Origin: Rubrobacter sp.
Lineage (GTDB): Bacteria; Actinomycetota; Rubrobacteria; Rubrobacterales; Rubrobacteraceae
Reading direction: 5' to 3'
Length of the DNA: 22,792 nucleotides
Assembly (NCBI GenBank): GCA_016781635.1
Contig: JADDPY010000515.1
Coordinates: 2,736 to 25,527, forward strand
Below, in pieces: positions 1 to 6,833 of the stretch (its first letter is position 1; each line of letters opens with the position of its first letter). Below the pieces are notes generated by a model. That model saw nothing but the letters and a program-made list of their open reading frames with translations, was not told where the DNA came from and ran no database searches. Made by a program: the position numbers and the translations under genes.

Positions 1-666
1 GCCCTTGTAGCGCAGCCCGAGGTCGTTGACGACCCTCTCGTCCTTGAAGTCGAAGGCCGGGTACTGCTTCTTGAGGTTCGGGAAGCCGTCCTCGCGGTTC
101 TGGAACTCGGAGTAGGTGGCGAAGCGGAGGTTCGGCGAGGCCTCGGCGAGGTCATCGAGGGTCTTGAGGCCCTCACGCTCGGCGACTTCCTTGACGACGA
201 CTATGCCGTAACTGTTGTTGAAGTCCGCCGGGGTGAGCATGGTGTTGGCGGGGTCGCGCTGGGCGTACAGCTCCTTGGCCCGCTCGTAGGTCGCCTCCGG
301 GGTGTCGGGGGCGGGCTCCTTGTCCTTGAGCGTCGATACGAGCGCCGTGCCGGTGTACTCGGGGTACATGTCTATCTGGCCGCTCTGCAGCGCCCGGTCG
401 GCGATCTGCTCGCTCCCGAGGTTGAGGTTCTTCTCGACGTTGAAGCCCTTGGCCTGCAGTGCCTGGGCGTAGAGCTCGCCGAGGATAAACTGCTCGGTGA
501 AGTTTTTCGAGCCGACTACAACCTTCGGCCCGTCCGGGTTGCCCCCGCCTTCTCCGCCACCCTGGCCTCCGCCGCCCCCGGAGTTGCCGCACGCCGCAAG
601 GCCGATGGTGAGCATCAGGGCGAGGGCCACGGCCATCACCGCGCGAATAGTCCCACTTCTCTGCAT
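1..666 (-). CDS. Osmoprotectant (glycine betaine/choline-type) ABC transporter substrate-binding lipoprotein, 3' end cut by window edge
   Basis: This is the extracytoplasmic solute-binding component of the OpuC/OpuB-type importer encoded just upstream on the same strand. The first 222 codons are in the window and the rest lies beyond base 1. The N-terminus has a lipoprotein signal: positively charged start, hydrophobic stretch at about residues 9-24, lipobox LAAC with Cys26, then a Gly-rich linker to about residue 43. The mature part opens with VVVGSKNFTEQFILGELYAQ, the hallmark of the OpuAC/ProX type II binding-protein fold, and later has DMYPEYTGTAL. The ATG at 666 is preceded by AAGGAG at good spacing. 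It lies 29 bp after the upstream permease. The family is known to bind quaternary amines; the exact ligand cannot be read from the sequence. Confidence 0.9.
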   Translation of the reverse strand, partial: MQRSGTIRAVMAVALALMLTIGLAACGNSGGGGGQGGGEGGGNPDGPKVVVGSKNFTEQFILGELYAQALQAKGFNVEKNLNLGSEQIADRALQSGQIDMYPEYTGTALVSTLKDKEPAPDTPEATYERAKELYAQRDPANTMLTPADFNNSYGIVVVKEVAEREGLKTLDDLAEASPNLRFATYSEFQNREDGFPNLKKQYPAFDFKDERVVNDLGLRYKG

Positions 667-695
667 GTGTTTCTCCTTCTCTCTTGTTTGCTTGT

Positions 696-1349
696 TTACT
701 TGCCGCGCCGCTTACGGGCGACCTTCAACCCCTTGGGGGTAAAGGCCCTCTCCAGGAAGCCGAAACCGAGCTCGGTGATGATGGCGAGTACCGCCACGGA
801 GAGGGCGCCCGCGAGCTGGATGTAGATGTCGTTGCGCTGAAAGCCCTCCACGATCAGGTCCCCCAGGCCACCGCCGCCGATAAACGTCGCCAAAGTCGCG
901 CTCGCGACCACCTGTACGGCGGCCGTGCGGATACCGGCGAAGATGATGGGGGCGGCTATCGGGATCTGCACCCCCGTCAAGATCTGGCGCCCAGAGAGCC
1001 CCATCCCGCGCGCCGCGTCCACGATCTTCGGATCGACCTGCCTGAGCCCCGTCGAGGCGTTGATGAGGATCGGGGGTATCGCCAGCGCCGCGAGCGCGAC
1101 GAGCGACGGGACGAACCCGAGCCCGAAAATGGGCAGAGCGAAAGCCAGGATCGCCAACGACGGGACAGATCGGCCTATGTTGCCTATGTTGATCGCCACC
1201 GCCGACCAGAACGGCGAACGGTTCACCGCAAGCGCGACGGGGATCGCGATCGCGATCCCGATAAGCAACGCCAGCACGGAGAGCTCAATGTGCGTGAGCA
1301 GGAGCTGGCCGAAGCCTCCGCGGCGTAGTACCTCTAATATGCCGTTCAC
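696..1349 (-). CDS. Osmoprotectant ABC transporter permease (OpuCB/OpuCD type)
   Basis: Inner-membrane permease of 217 residues with several hydrophobic helices (about 17-42, 62-99, 130-160, 178-203). It carries the binding-protein-dependent transport EAA loop at about residues 111-130 (DAARGMGLSGRQILTGVQIP), which docks on the ATPase. The GTG start at 1349 follows GGGGAGGG by eight bases and begins 3 bp after the stop of the other permease, so the two are probably translationally linked. It has no fused binding domain, which is carried by the separate lipoprotein downstream. Family assignment is strong; substrate is inferred from the neighbours. Confidence 0.9.
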   Translation of the reverse strand: MNGILEVLRRGGFGQLLLTHIELSVLALLIGIAIAIPVALAVNRSPFWSAVAINIGNIGRSVPSLAILAFALPIFGLGFVPSLVALAALAIPPILINASTGLRQVDPKIVDAARGMGLSGRQILTGVQIPIAAPIIFAGIRTAAVQVVASATLATFIGGGGLGDLIVEGFQRNDIYIQLAGALSVAVLAIITELGFGFLERAFTPKGLKVARKRRGK

Positions 1350-1352
1350 GGT

Positions 1353-2099
1353 TTAGGCCCTCCCCGCGCGGCGGGTCCAGGGGCTGAAGAGCCGCTGGAA
1401 CCTCAAGAGCGTCACGTCAGCGAGGATGGCGAGCAACGTTGCCAGGGCCGCGCCGACGATGATCTTGGTGGGGAAGTCCTGCGAGATCCCCTGGAAGATC
1501 AGGACGCCGAGGCCGCCGGCGGCAATATACGCGCCGATGGTGGCGATCCCGATGATCGTCACCGTGGCGATGCGTATGCCCGCGACGATCACGGGGAGGG
1601 CGAGCGGGATCTCGACGCCAAACAGGATCTGGCGCTTCGTCAGCCCCATCCCGCGGGCGGCGTCTATGGTCTCGGCCGGCACGGAATCTATGCCCGCGAC
1701 GACGTTGCGGATAAGGACCAGCAGCGAGTAGGCCACCAGCGCGACGATAACCGGGAACGGCCCGACCCCGACCCCCGGTATCGTGACGAGCAAGGCGAAG
1801 AACGCGAGGCTTGGTATCGCGAACAGCAGCCCCGTTACGAACGTCACCGGCGGATAAGCCTTGCGGTAGCGCGAGACGAATATGCCAACGGGCAGCGCGA
1901 TCGCCAGGGCTATCGCGACGGAGATGAACGAGAGGTAGACGTGACCGATAAGCGCCGGCAGGATCTCGTCGCCGAAGTTGCGCGAGATCCAATCCCAATC
2001 CACGGTTGGCTGCTCGCCGAGCTCCAGCCCTTGCAGCAGCGCGAGGCCCCCCTCAACGACTCCTTCTTGTGAAGGGTCGCCCGCGCTAGGCACGCGCAC
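1353..2099 (-). CDS. Osmoprotectant ABC transporter permease (OpuCB/OpuCD type)
   Basis: Second membrane subunit of the importer, up to 248 residues. The first ~33 residues are non-hydrophobic. Helices follow at about 48-76, 84-108, 113-135 and 168-235. The EAA loop is at about residues 146-166 (DAARGMGLTKRQILFGVEIP) and is very close to that of the downstream permease, so the two are paralogues expected to form a heterodimer. The start is uncertain: GTG at 2099 overlaps the end of the ATPase gene by 14 bp, but AAGGG sits five bases before the GTG at 2093, which may be the true start. Either way the gene is coupled to the ATPase. Confidence 0.88.
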   Translation of the reverse strand: MRVPSAGDPSQEGVVEGGLALLQGLELGEQPTVDWDWISRNFGDEILPALIGHVYLSFISVAIALAIALPVGIFVSRYRKAYPPVTFVTGLLFAIPSLAFFALLVTIPGVGVGPFPVIVALVAYSLLVLIRNVVAGIDSVPAETIDAARGMGLTKRQILFGVEIPLALPVIVAGIRIATVTIIGIATIGAYIAAGGLGVLIFQGISQDFPTKIIVGAALATLLAILADVTLLRFQRLFSPWTRRAGRA

Positions 2100-3042
2100 C
2101 CTTCGTCAGGGCTTCTATGGACTCCATCGTGAGCAGCCTGCGCTCGTCGCCGTCCCCCTGAACGACGCCCCGGCCTACCCCGGCCCCCATAAGCTCCGAG
2201 AGGGCGTCGCGCACCGTGAGACGGTCGCTGAGGGTGGGCAGCCCCTCGCCGTTGCCGTTCGCGGGATCCAGGTCCATGTCGCCCACACGCAGGAGAGAAA
2301 GCCTCTTGAGGATCCTGTCCTTGCCGACAAAGTCGTTCACGAAGTTCGAGGCCGGGTTTGTGAGGATCTCCTCCGGCGTATCGTACTGGGCGAGGACGCC
2401 GCCTTCCTTGAGGATGGCGATCCGATCCCCCATCTTTATAGCCTCGTCGATGTCGTGCGTGACGAAGACGATGGTCTTCCTGATCTCCTGCTGGATCCTC
2501 AAGAACTCGTCCTGCAGCCGGCTACGGTTGATCGGGTCGACCGCCCCGAACGGCTCGTCCATGAGCATGATGGGCGGGTCCGCCGCCAGAGCCCGCGCCA
2601 CCCCGACCCGCTGCTGCTGCCCGCCCGAGAGCTCCGCCGGATAGCGGCCCCGGTACTGCCCAGGCTCCAGCCCCACGAGCTCCAACAACTCCTCGATCCT
2701 GCTTTTTATACGGGACTTGTCCCAGTCGAGAAGCTGCGGCACGATCGCGATGTTGTCGGCGATGGTGCGGTGCGGGAAGAGGCCTATCTGCTGGATCGCG
2801 TAGCCGATCTTGCGCCTCAGCTTCGTCCCGCTCATCGCGGTGTTCGGCTCACCGTCTATGAGGATCTGCCCCGAAGAGGGCTCGATGAGACGGTTTATCA
2901 TCCGCATGCTTGTCGTCTTGCCGCAGCCGGATGGGCCCACCAGAACACAAATCTCCCCGTCGAGTACCTCGAAGGAGAGACCGTCGACAACCGGCTTCGT
3001 GCTGCCGGGATAGGTCTTGCTTACGTTCTTAAACTCGATCAT
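2086..3042 (-). CDS. Osmoprotectant ABC transporter ATP-binding protein with C-terminal CBS-like region
   Basis: Energy-coupling ATPase of the OpuC/ProV type, 318 residues, first gene of the importer operon. Visible motifs in order: Walker A GPSGCGKTT at 36-44, Q-loop at about 84-91, signature LSGGQQQR at 138-145, Walker B IMLMDEPFGAVD at 158-169, and the switch histidine in THD at 195-197. Residues from about 255 to the end (LPTLSDRLTVRDALSELM and onward) look like a single degenerate CBS module. In OpuA/OpuC relatives CBS modules sense ionic strength or cyclic di-AMP, but here only one half is evident. The ATG at 3042 has GGAG five bases upstream and lies inside a short overlapping upstream frame (see 3029-3112). 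Confidence 0.93.
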   Translation of the reverse strand: MIEFKNVSKTYPGSTKPVVDGLSFEVLDGEICVLVGPSGCGKTTSMRMINRLIEPSSGQILIDGEPNTAMSGTKLRRKIGYAIQQIGLFPHRTIADNIAIVPQLLDWDKSRIKSRIEELLELVGLEPGQYRGRYPAELSGGQQQRVGVARALAADPPIMLMDEPFGAVDPINRSRLQDEFLRIQQEIRKTIVFVTHDIDEAIKMGDRIAILKEGGVLAQYDTPEEILTNPASNFVNDFVGKDRILKRLSLLRVGDMDLDPANGNGEGLPTLSDRLTVRDALSELMGAGVGRGVVQGDGDERRLLTMESIEALTKGARA

Positions 3043-3112
3043 GGATTCTCCAAAATCTCCACGGATACCTCTCCGACCGCTGCACGAAGCGTACCCTTGC
3101 GAACTCGATCAC
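3029..3112 (-). CDS. Possible 27-codon upstream reading frame overlapping the ABC ATPase start
   Basis: A short frame with GTG start at 3112 and AGGAG five bases upstream. It encodes 27 residues starting MIEFARVRFV and stops with TAA 12-14 bases inside the ATPase gene. Its first bases after the start, TGATCGAGTT, are identical to the ATPase start exactly 70 bp downstream, and the encoded MIEF is the same. It may be a leader peptide that couples translation to the ATPase, or the remnant of a small duplication of the gene start. The rest (Arg/Trp-rich) matches nothing I recognise. Whether it is translated is unknown. Confidence 0.3.
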   Translation of the reverse strand: MIEFARVRFVQRSERYPWRFWRIHDRV

Positions 3113-3222
3113 CATATCTCCTGACTTGTGGATGACACCATGAACCATATAAGTATAAGCTACATCTGGACTCCTCGTACAAGCATGGCGTACACCTGCA
3201 CCCTTTGGTGTATACATCGTCC
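3113..3222. promoter_or_regulatory. Divergent promoter region between the ABC importer operon and the oxidoreductase gene
   Basis: This AT-richer stretch separates divergent genes and should hold both promoters. On the minus strand TTATAC/TATACT (about 3153-3159) is a good -10 for the importer, with a weak TTGTAC about 18 bases upstream. On the plus strand TATAAG at 3148-3153 is a fair -10, with TTGTGG 16 bases upstream at 3126-3131. The two -10 elements overlap, so the operons could compete for polymerase. Just before the oxidoreductase start is an imperfect dyad, GCGTACACC (3188-3196) against GGTGTATAC (3207-3215), 7 of 9 paired, which could be an operator. Confidence 0.4.
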
Positions 3223-4362
3223 ATGCCAACGACCGCCCGAGAACGAGCCGCCCAACGCCCCAAGATCGTCCTCGCCGGCGGCGGACACGCCCACCTCCAC
3301 ACGCTGCGCCGCACCGCGGACCTGTCCCGGCGCGGCTTCGAGGTCACCCTCGTCAACCCCTCTCCTTACCTCTACTATTCTGGTATGGCGACCGGCGTCG
3401 TCTCCGGCGTCTACACTCCGGAGGAGGACCGCATAAATGTCCGCCGGCTCGCCGAGGCGGGCGGCTCGTTCGTGGAGGGACGCATCCGAACGGTTCACCC
3501 GCAAGACCGCGCCCTAGTTCTCGAAGACGGACGCACCGTCCCTTACGACGCCGTCTCGTTCTGCCTGGGCAGCACGACCCCCCGTGAAGCCACACGGAAC
3601 GACGACGTCTTCCCCGTGAAGCCCGTCGAGAACGCCGCGGAGGTCAACCGGCGCCTACGACACGCCCGGGATAGCAACCGGTTCGTGAAGCTGCTCGTCG
3701 TGGGGGGCGGGGCCGCCGGTTGCGAGGTCGCCGCCAACGCTCTCGCCCTCCTCGAAAGACAGGGCAGGGGGGGCGAGGTCATCATGGCGGAGAGGAGCGG
3801 ATCTCTGCTGGGGGGAGCTTCTGCCCGTGCCCGCCGGAGCATCGAGGCGTACCTCGAAAGACGTGGCGTTCGTGTCCTCACGAACACCGAGGTCGTCTCC
3901 TACGGCTCCGGCCGTGCCCGGACCGCCGACGGGAGGCTACTCCCGTACGACCTCGTGGTGCTCGCCGTCGGCATCGAGGCGAACGGCGGCGTATTCCGGG
4001 CCTCGGGTCTTCCGGTAGGTCCCTGCGGTGGCCTGTGGGTGGACCGTACCTTGAGAAGCGTGGCCGATGGCCGGATCCTCGGTGGGGGAGACGGAATCTC
4101 TTATCGGGGCCTGGGCCTCCCGAAGCTGGGCGTCTTCGCCATCCGCCAGGGCCCCATCCTCTACCACAACATCCAGGCCGTCCTCCGCGACGAGCCCCTG
4201 CGCGGGTACGAGCCGCAGAAGCGCTTCCTCTACGTCCTGAACTTCGGCGACGGCACGGGCCTCGCCGTATACGGTCCTCTGGTGTGGCATGGACGCCTCG
4301 CATGGAAGCTGAAGAACCACATCGACCGCCGGTTCATGGCGGAATACGACGGGAACCCATAG
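3223..4362 (+). CDS. FAD/NAD(P)-dependent oxidoreductase, NDH-2 / SelD-N-terminal-like
   Basis: Two-dinucleotide-fold flavoprotein, 379 residues from the ATG at 3223. The FAD site is the GGGHAH glycine cluster at about residues 19-24, followed by an acidic-strand equivalent (VTLVNPS) and YYSGMATGVVSGVY. The second, NAD(P)-binding Rossmann motif VVGGGAAGCEVA lies near residues 154-166. ILGGGDGI near residue 285 is the second FAD contact. The N-terminal pattern resembles the pyridine nucleotide-disulfide oxidoreductase domain sometimes fused to SelD, and type II NADH or sulfide:quinone dehydrogenases. No paired redox cysteines of a disulfide reductase are seen. The electron acceptor is unknown. 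In-frame TTG (3205) and GTG (3208) starts exist; none has a clear ribosome site. Confidence 0.8.
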   Translation: MPTTARERAAQRPKIVLAGGGHAHLHTLRRTADLSRRGFEVTLVNPSPYLYYSGMATGVVSGVYTPEEDRINVRRLAEAGGSFVEGRIRTVHPQDRALVLEDGRTVPYDAVSFCLGSTTPREATRNDDVFPVKPVENAAEVNRRLRHARDSNRFVKLLVVGGGAAGCEVAANALALLERQGRGGEVIMAERSGSLLGGASARARRSIEAYLERRGVRVLTNTEVVSYGSGRARTADGRLLPYDLVVLAVGIEANGGVFRASGLPVGPCGGLWVDRTLRSVADGRILGGGDGISYRGLGLPKLGVFAIRQGPILYHNIQAVLRDEPLRGYEPQKRFLYVLNFGDGTGLAVYGPLVWHGRLAWKLKNHIDRRFMAEYDGNP

Positions 4363-4407
4363 CGCCCATCCTACTTGGGACCGGAAAACCTCACCTTCTT
4401 GCTTTCG

Positions 4408-4451
4408 CGTAGCATCGAACATACCGGTCGTCGTAGAAGTACGATGCTACG
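4408..4451. repeat. Perfect 10-bp inverted repeat, 24-base spacer
   Basis: CGTAGCATCG at 4408-4417 is the exact reverse complement of CGATGCTACG at 4442-4451. It sits between the oxidoreductase stop and the remnant methyltransferase frame. There is no T-run after it and the loop is long, so it is not a classical terminator. It could be an operator, a processing hairpin, or a relic of a mobile element. Confidence 0.6.
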
Positions 4452-4491
4452 ATCCCGCTGCGCCCGGCACGTCACGGGAGGTGCGGAAACG

Positions 4492-4771
4492 TTGTCGAAT
4501 CCCCATGTTCAGCACAACAAGCAGACCAAGGCGAACTTCGACGACGTCTACGATCTGCCGATCCACCCACACTTTCCCCCAGCGGCGCTTCGGGAACGCC
4601 GGCGAGCGGGAGTTCGTCCTGCGAGGGCTCGCCGCAGCGGGCATAGATTCTGCGGACAAGGAGGAGTCGGGCTGGTACCACGCGGACTTTTACCTCACGC
4701 ACACCGCTGCCGAGCTGGCAGAAGCCCCGGTGGACGAGTTACTAGGCGTGTCGGAGATACTGGACTTTTGA
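4492..4771 (+). pseudogene. Probable methyltransferase-like remnant: N-terminal tip and C-terminal tail in different frames
   Basis: Two coding-looking pieces lie in different frames. From TTG 4492, with GGGAGG 11 bases upstream, one frame reads LSNPHVQHNKQTKANFDDVY and then DLP before degenerating near 4565. A second frame, from about 4574 to the TGA at 4771, reads QRRFGNAGEREFVLRGLAAA and later GWYHADFYLTH, ending SEILDF. The first piece resembles the opening of a class I SAM-dependent methyltransferase family of actinobacteria as I recall it, and the second resembles a C-terminal tail. The SAM-binding core that should lie between is absent, so I infer an internal deletion of several hundred bases with a frame change. 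The alternative is a real gene of about 96 residues starting near 4481. The remnant ends 10 bp from a convergent gene. Confidence 0.42.
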
Positions 4772-4781
4772 CTGCGTTGGC

Positions 4782-5321
4782 TTACGCCGCGTTTTGCGGT
4801 GACGGATTTCGGTAGTCGAACCTTTTGAGGATGGCCGCCAGGGGAGAGGCGAGCAGTAACCCCTCGACCGCCCCCAGCACGGCTCCGGCCAAGGCGCCGT
4901 AGAAGCTCGTGATGCTCGTGCTCAGCAGCGCCACCGCGGCCTGCTCTAAGGCTCCGAGCGGTACCGTGTTGCTCAGGGGGCCCTGGAGGACAAGCATGGC
5001 GCCGAGCAGAACACCCATCAGCGCCCCGCCCAGGCACACCGTCCCCACTACGCCGGCGTGCAGGTGAGAGAGCTTCTCGAAGAAAACGAAGCGTCCGAAC
5101 GCGGACAGCCGATCTAAACGTCTGAGAGCGACCTCCGAAGCTACGAGGCCCGCGAGCACTGCGGCGAACATAGGTGGGATGGCTCCGCGAAGGGAGACAG
5201 CTTCCCAGGACACGCCCGTCGGAAGAACGGGGTTGCCGCCGAAGAAATGGACCAGCACGAGGAGGTTAGCGAGCCCAACAACAACGGCCGCTAATCTAAC
5301 GAACCACCGTGCCCGCGTCAT
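4782..5321 (-). CDS. Hypothetical multi-pass membrane protein
   Basis: A 179-residue protein that I do not recognise. The start is placed at ATG 5321 because GGAGG stands five bases upstream; an upstream in-frame start at 5375 would add 18 polar residues and lacks such a site. Hydrophobic segments are at about 8-27, 46-64, 88-113 and 126-165, predicting four to five membrane helices. FEKLSHLHAG at about 81-90 lies just before the third. The last two segments are rich in Gly, Ala and Leu (GALAGAVLGAVEGLLLASPL). It is the last of a run of minus-strand genes, 89 bp beyond the 93-residue membrane protein, and converges on the remnant at 4492-4771. Confidence 0.7.
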   Translation of the reverse strand: MTRARWFVRLAAVVVGLANLLVLVHFFGGNPVLPTGVSWEAVSLRGAIPPMFAAVLAGLVASEVALRRLDRLSAFGRFVFFEKLSHLHAGVVGTVCLGGALMGVLLGAMLVLQGPLSNTVPLGALEQAAVALLSTSITSFYGALAGAVLGAVEGLLLASPLAAILKRFDYRNPSPQNAA

Positions 5322-5410
5322 CCGTGCCTCCTCTTCTGAAGAGAGCTGTCCTCGCGTATGTTCAAGCACAAGCATAGCGCGGATAGGCAGGGTAGTGAAA
5401 CGGTTCTACG

Positions 5411-5692
5411 CTACCTTCGTCCGACCCCCAGCAGGAGAAAGAGGATGAAGTAGAAGCCGACGGCCGCGAAGCCCACGAAGTAGAGGCCGCCGGAGCTCAC
5501 GCTCTGTTGCTGTTCGGGGGAGAGGGGCAGCGCCTGGAGGATGGCTTGTGCGGGGGTTTCGAGGAGTTGGGCGAGGCTGACCAGTCCGCTCGTCAATCCA
5601 TTCTGGGTCGGGTCCACGCTGAGGTAGGAAATACCGAGATGCATCAGGATGACGACGATAATGAGGATCAGGACTGTTCTAAGGAGCGCCAA
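5411..5692 (-). CDS. Hypothetical small membrane protein, two helices
   Basis: A 93-residue protein of unknown function. TTG start at 5692 with GGAAGG five bases upstream. Strong hydrophobic helices at about residues 5-24 and 69-90 flank a polar, Gln/Ser-containing middle (about 25-68), so a hairpin topology with the middle outside or inside is likely. It ends in GVGRR. It begins 26 bp after the stop of the GalT-like gene and is probably co-transcribed with it. No domain recognised. Confidence 0.7.
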   Translation of the reverse strand: MALLRTVLILIIVVILMHLGISYLSVDPTQNGLTSGLVSLAQLLETPAQAILQALPLSPEQQQSVSSGGLYFVGFAAVGFYFILFLLLGVGRR

Positions 5693-5718
5693 ACGCGCCT
5701 TCCTTTCTCTACCGGGGG

Positions 5719-6744
5719 CTACGTGGTCTCGAAGTGGCGGCGCAACGCTCCGGCCGCGGCCTCGGGGAAGAAGAACGCCAGCGACTCGGAGTGCGAGATC
5801 TCGAAGTAGTTGATGTCGCTGGTCCCGAGGGCGTTGGAGAGCAGAAAGCGCGGCGAGAGCCGGCAGTGTACCTCGAAGCCCTCCGCGCCTTCCAGCCCGT
5901 AGAGCGCGAAGTTAAAGCTCGCGAAGCCCTCCGCGTCGAGGTAGGAGAAGATCCTCAACAACGACCGCGAGAGCGCCTCGAAGTCTTCGTCCGTCAGGTC
6001 GAAGAGGGAGGCCCGCCCCGCGAATACCCCGAGCACGTCGACATGACCCATCGGCGCAAACCCGGTAAGCCAGGAGATACCGCCCTCGCGTCCCACCCAG
6101 CGCTCCCCGCCCTCCTCGGCCGCGACGAGGTCCCCAAAGTAGCGCCCGCCGTACCCCGCGAGACCCTTCTCCACGTCCCCGAGGTAGTTGGTGGGGAAAG
6201 GGGAGGCGATAAGCTGATGGTGCGGATGCACCAGGGAGCCGCCGGCGAGCGGCATGTAATTCCAGTTGATGCTGTAGTGTCGGCACTCGTCCCCGTCCCG
6301 GTCGCGGACCCTCCGGAGGTACTCCATGTCCGCCCCGAAGGCGTCGACGAGGAGACGTTGGGAGAAGCCGTCCAGGGGGACGAAGTCTGCGTCGGAGAGT
6401 ACGGTGACGGCGCTGTAACGGTCGTAGGGGAAGAGGTTCGGGACGACGAGCGCCTCGCCGCGCGCGAGACGGCCACCGGGGATGCCCTCGATCTCCTCGA
6501 GAAACTTCGGCGTGACCTCGTCGCGCTTGTCCGGCGCGAAGGGGTTGAAACCCGAGCGGAACCGCTCCACCATGCCTTCGATATCCGGCTTCTCGGGCGA
6601 AAAGCCCATGTCGAGGATACGGCTCGAACGACCCGTGAGCCCGTCGCGCCGGATCTCGGTGACCTTCTCGACCGGCTCGAAGTTGCTGGTGGGGTCGAGG
6701 AAGCGGCACACCTCTCGTTCGACCCGAAACTCGATTCTTGCCAC
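5719..6744 (-). CDS. GalT-like HIT-superfamily protein (galactose-1-phosphate uridylyltransferase-related)
   Basis: A 341-residue protein. The decisive motif is GGSLVHPHHQLIASPFP at about 168-184. HPHHQ (173-177) corresponds to the HPHGQ active site of GalT, where the second histidine becomes the uridylylated nucleophile, so His175 is the predicted nucleophile. Other GalT-like pieces are NPFAPDKRDEVTPKF at about 67-81 and VPNLFPYDRYSAV at about 101-113, plus a C-terminal half with SDINYFE and a final FPE...RRHF. The CxxC zinc site of classical GalT is missing, so the substrate may differ from galactose-1-phosphate. GTG start at 6744 has GGAGG six bases upstream. Related uncharacterised GalT-like families exist; the natural substrate is unknown. 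Confidence 0.78.
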   Translation of the reverse strand: MARIEFRVEREVCRFLDPTSNFEPVEKVTEIRRDGLTGRSSRILDMGFSPEKPDIEGMVERFRSGFNPFAPDKRDEVTPKFLEEIEGIPGGRLARGEALVVPNLFPYDRYSAVTVLSDADFVPLDGFSQRLLVDAFGADMEYLRRVRDRDGDECRHYSINWNYMPLAGGSLVHPHHQLIASPFPTNYLGDVEKGLAGYGGRYFGDLVAAEEGGERWVGREGGISWLTGFAPMGHVDVLGVFAGRASLFDLTDEDFEALSRSLLRIFSYLDAEGFASFNFALYGLEGAEGFEVHCRLSPRFLLSNALGTSDINYFEISHSESLAFFFPEAAAGALRRHFETT

Positions 6745-6776
6745 GTCACCCCTCCAAAGACCCCACGGCGCCCGAC

Positions 6777-6782
6777 AGTATA
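6777..6782 (-). promoter_or_regulatory. Candidate -10 box upstream of the GalT-like gene
   Basis: TATACT on the minus strand, 33 bases before the GTG start, matches the sigma-70 -10 consensus at 5 of 6 positions. No convincing -35 is seen at normal spacing. Confidence 0.3.
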
Positions 6783-6833
6783 GCGGTGCCTCCGGGGGTT
6801 CGCCGCTGGGGGTTGGAAGGCTCGAAAACCGGG

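Noticed and set aside
541..600. Gly-rich low-complexity stretch in the binding protein as a possible repeat element
   Set aside because: It encodes the flexible linker after the lipoprotein cysteine, a normal feature of such proteins.
1978..3135. Long plus-strand frame of 385 codons opposite the ABC ATPase
   Set aside because: It is the mirror of the ATPase coding strand in high-GC DNA. The minus-strand product has all ABC motifs, while this one has none.
5734..6783. Long plus-strand frame of 349 codons opposite the GalT-like gene
   Set aside because: No motif or hydrophobic pattern; low-complexity Arg/Glu/Val content typical of antisense reading. The opposite strand has the HPHHQ motif and a good ribosome site.
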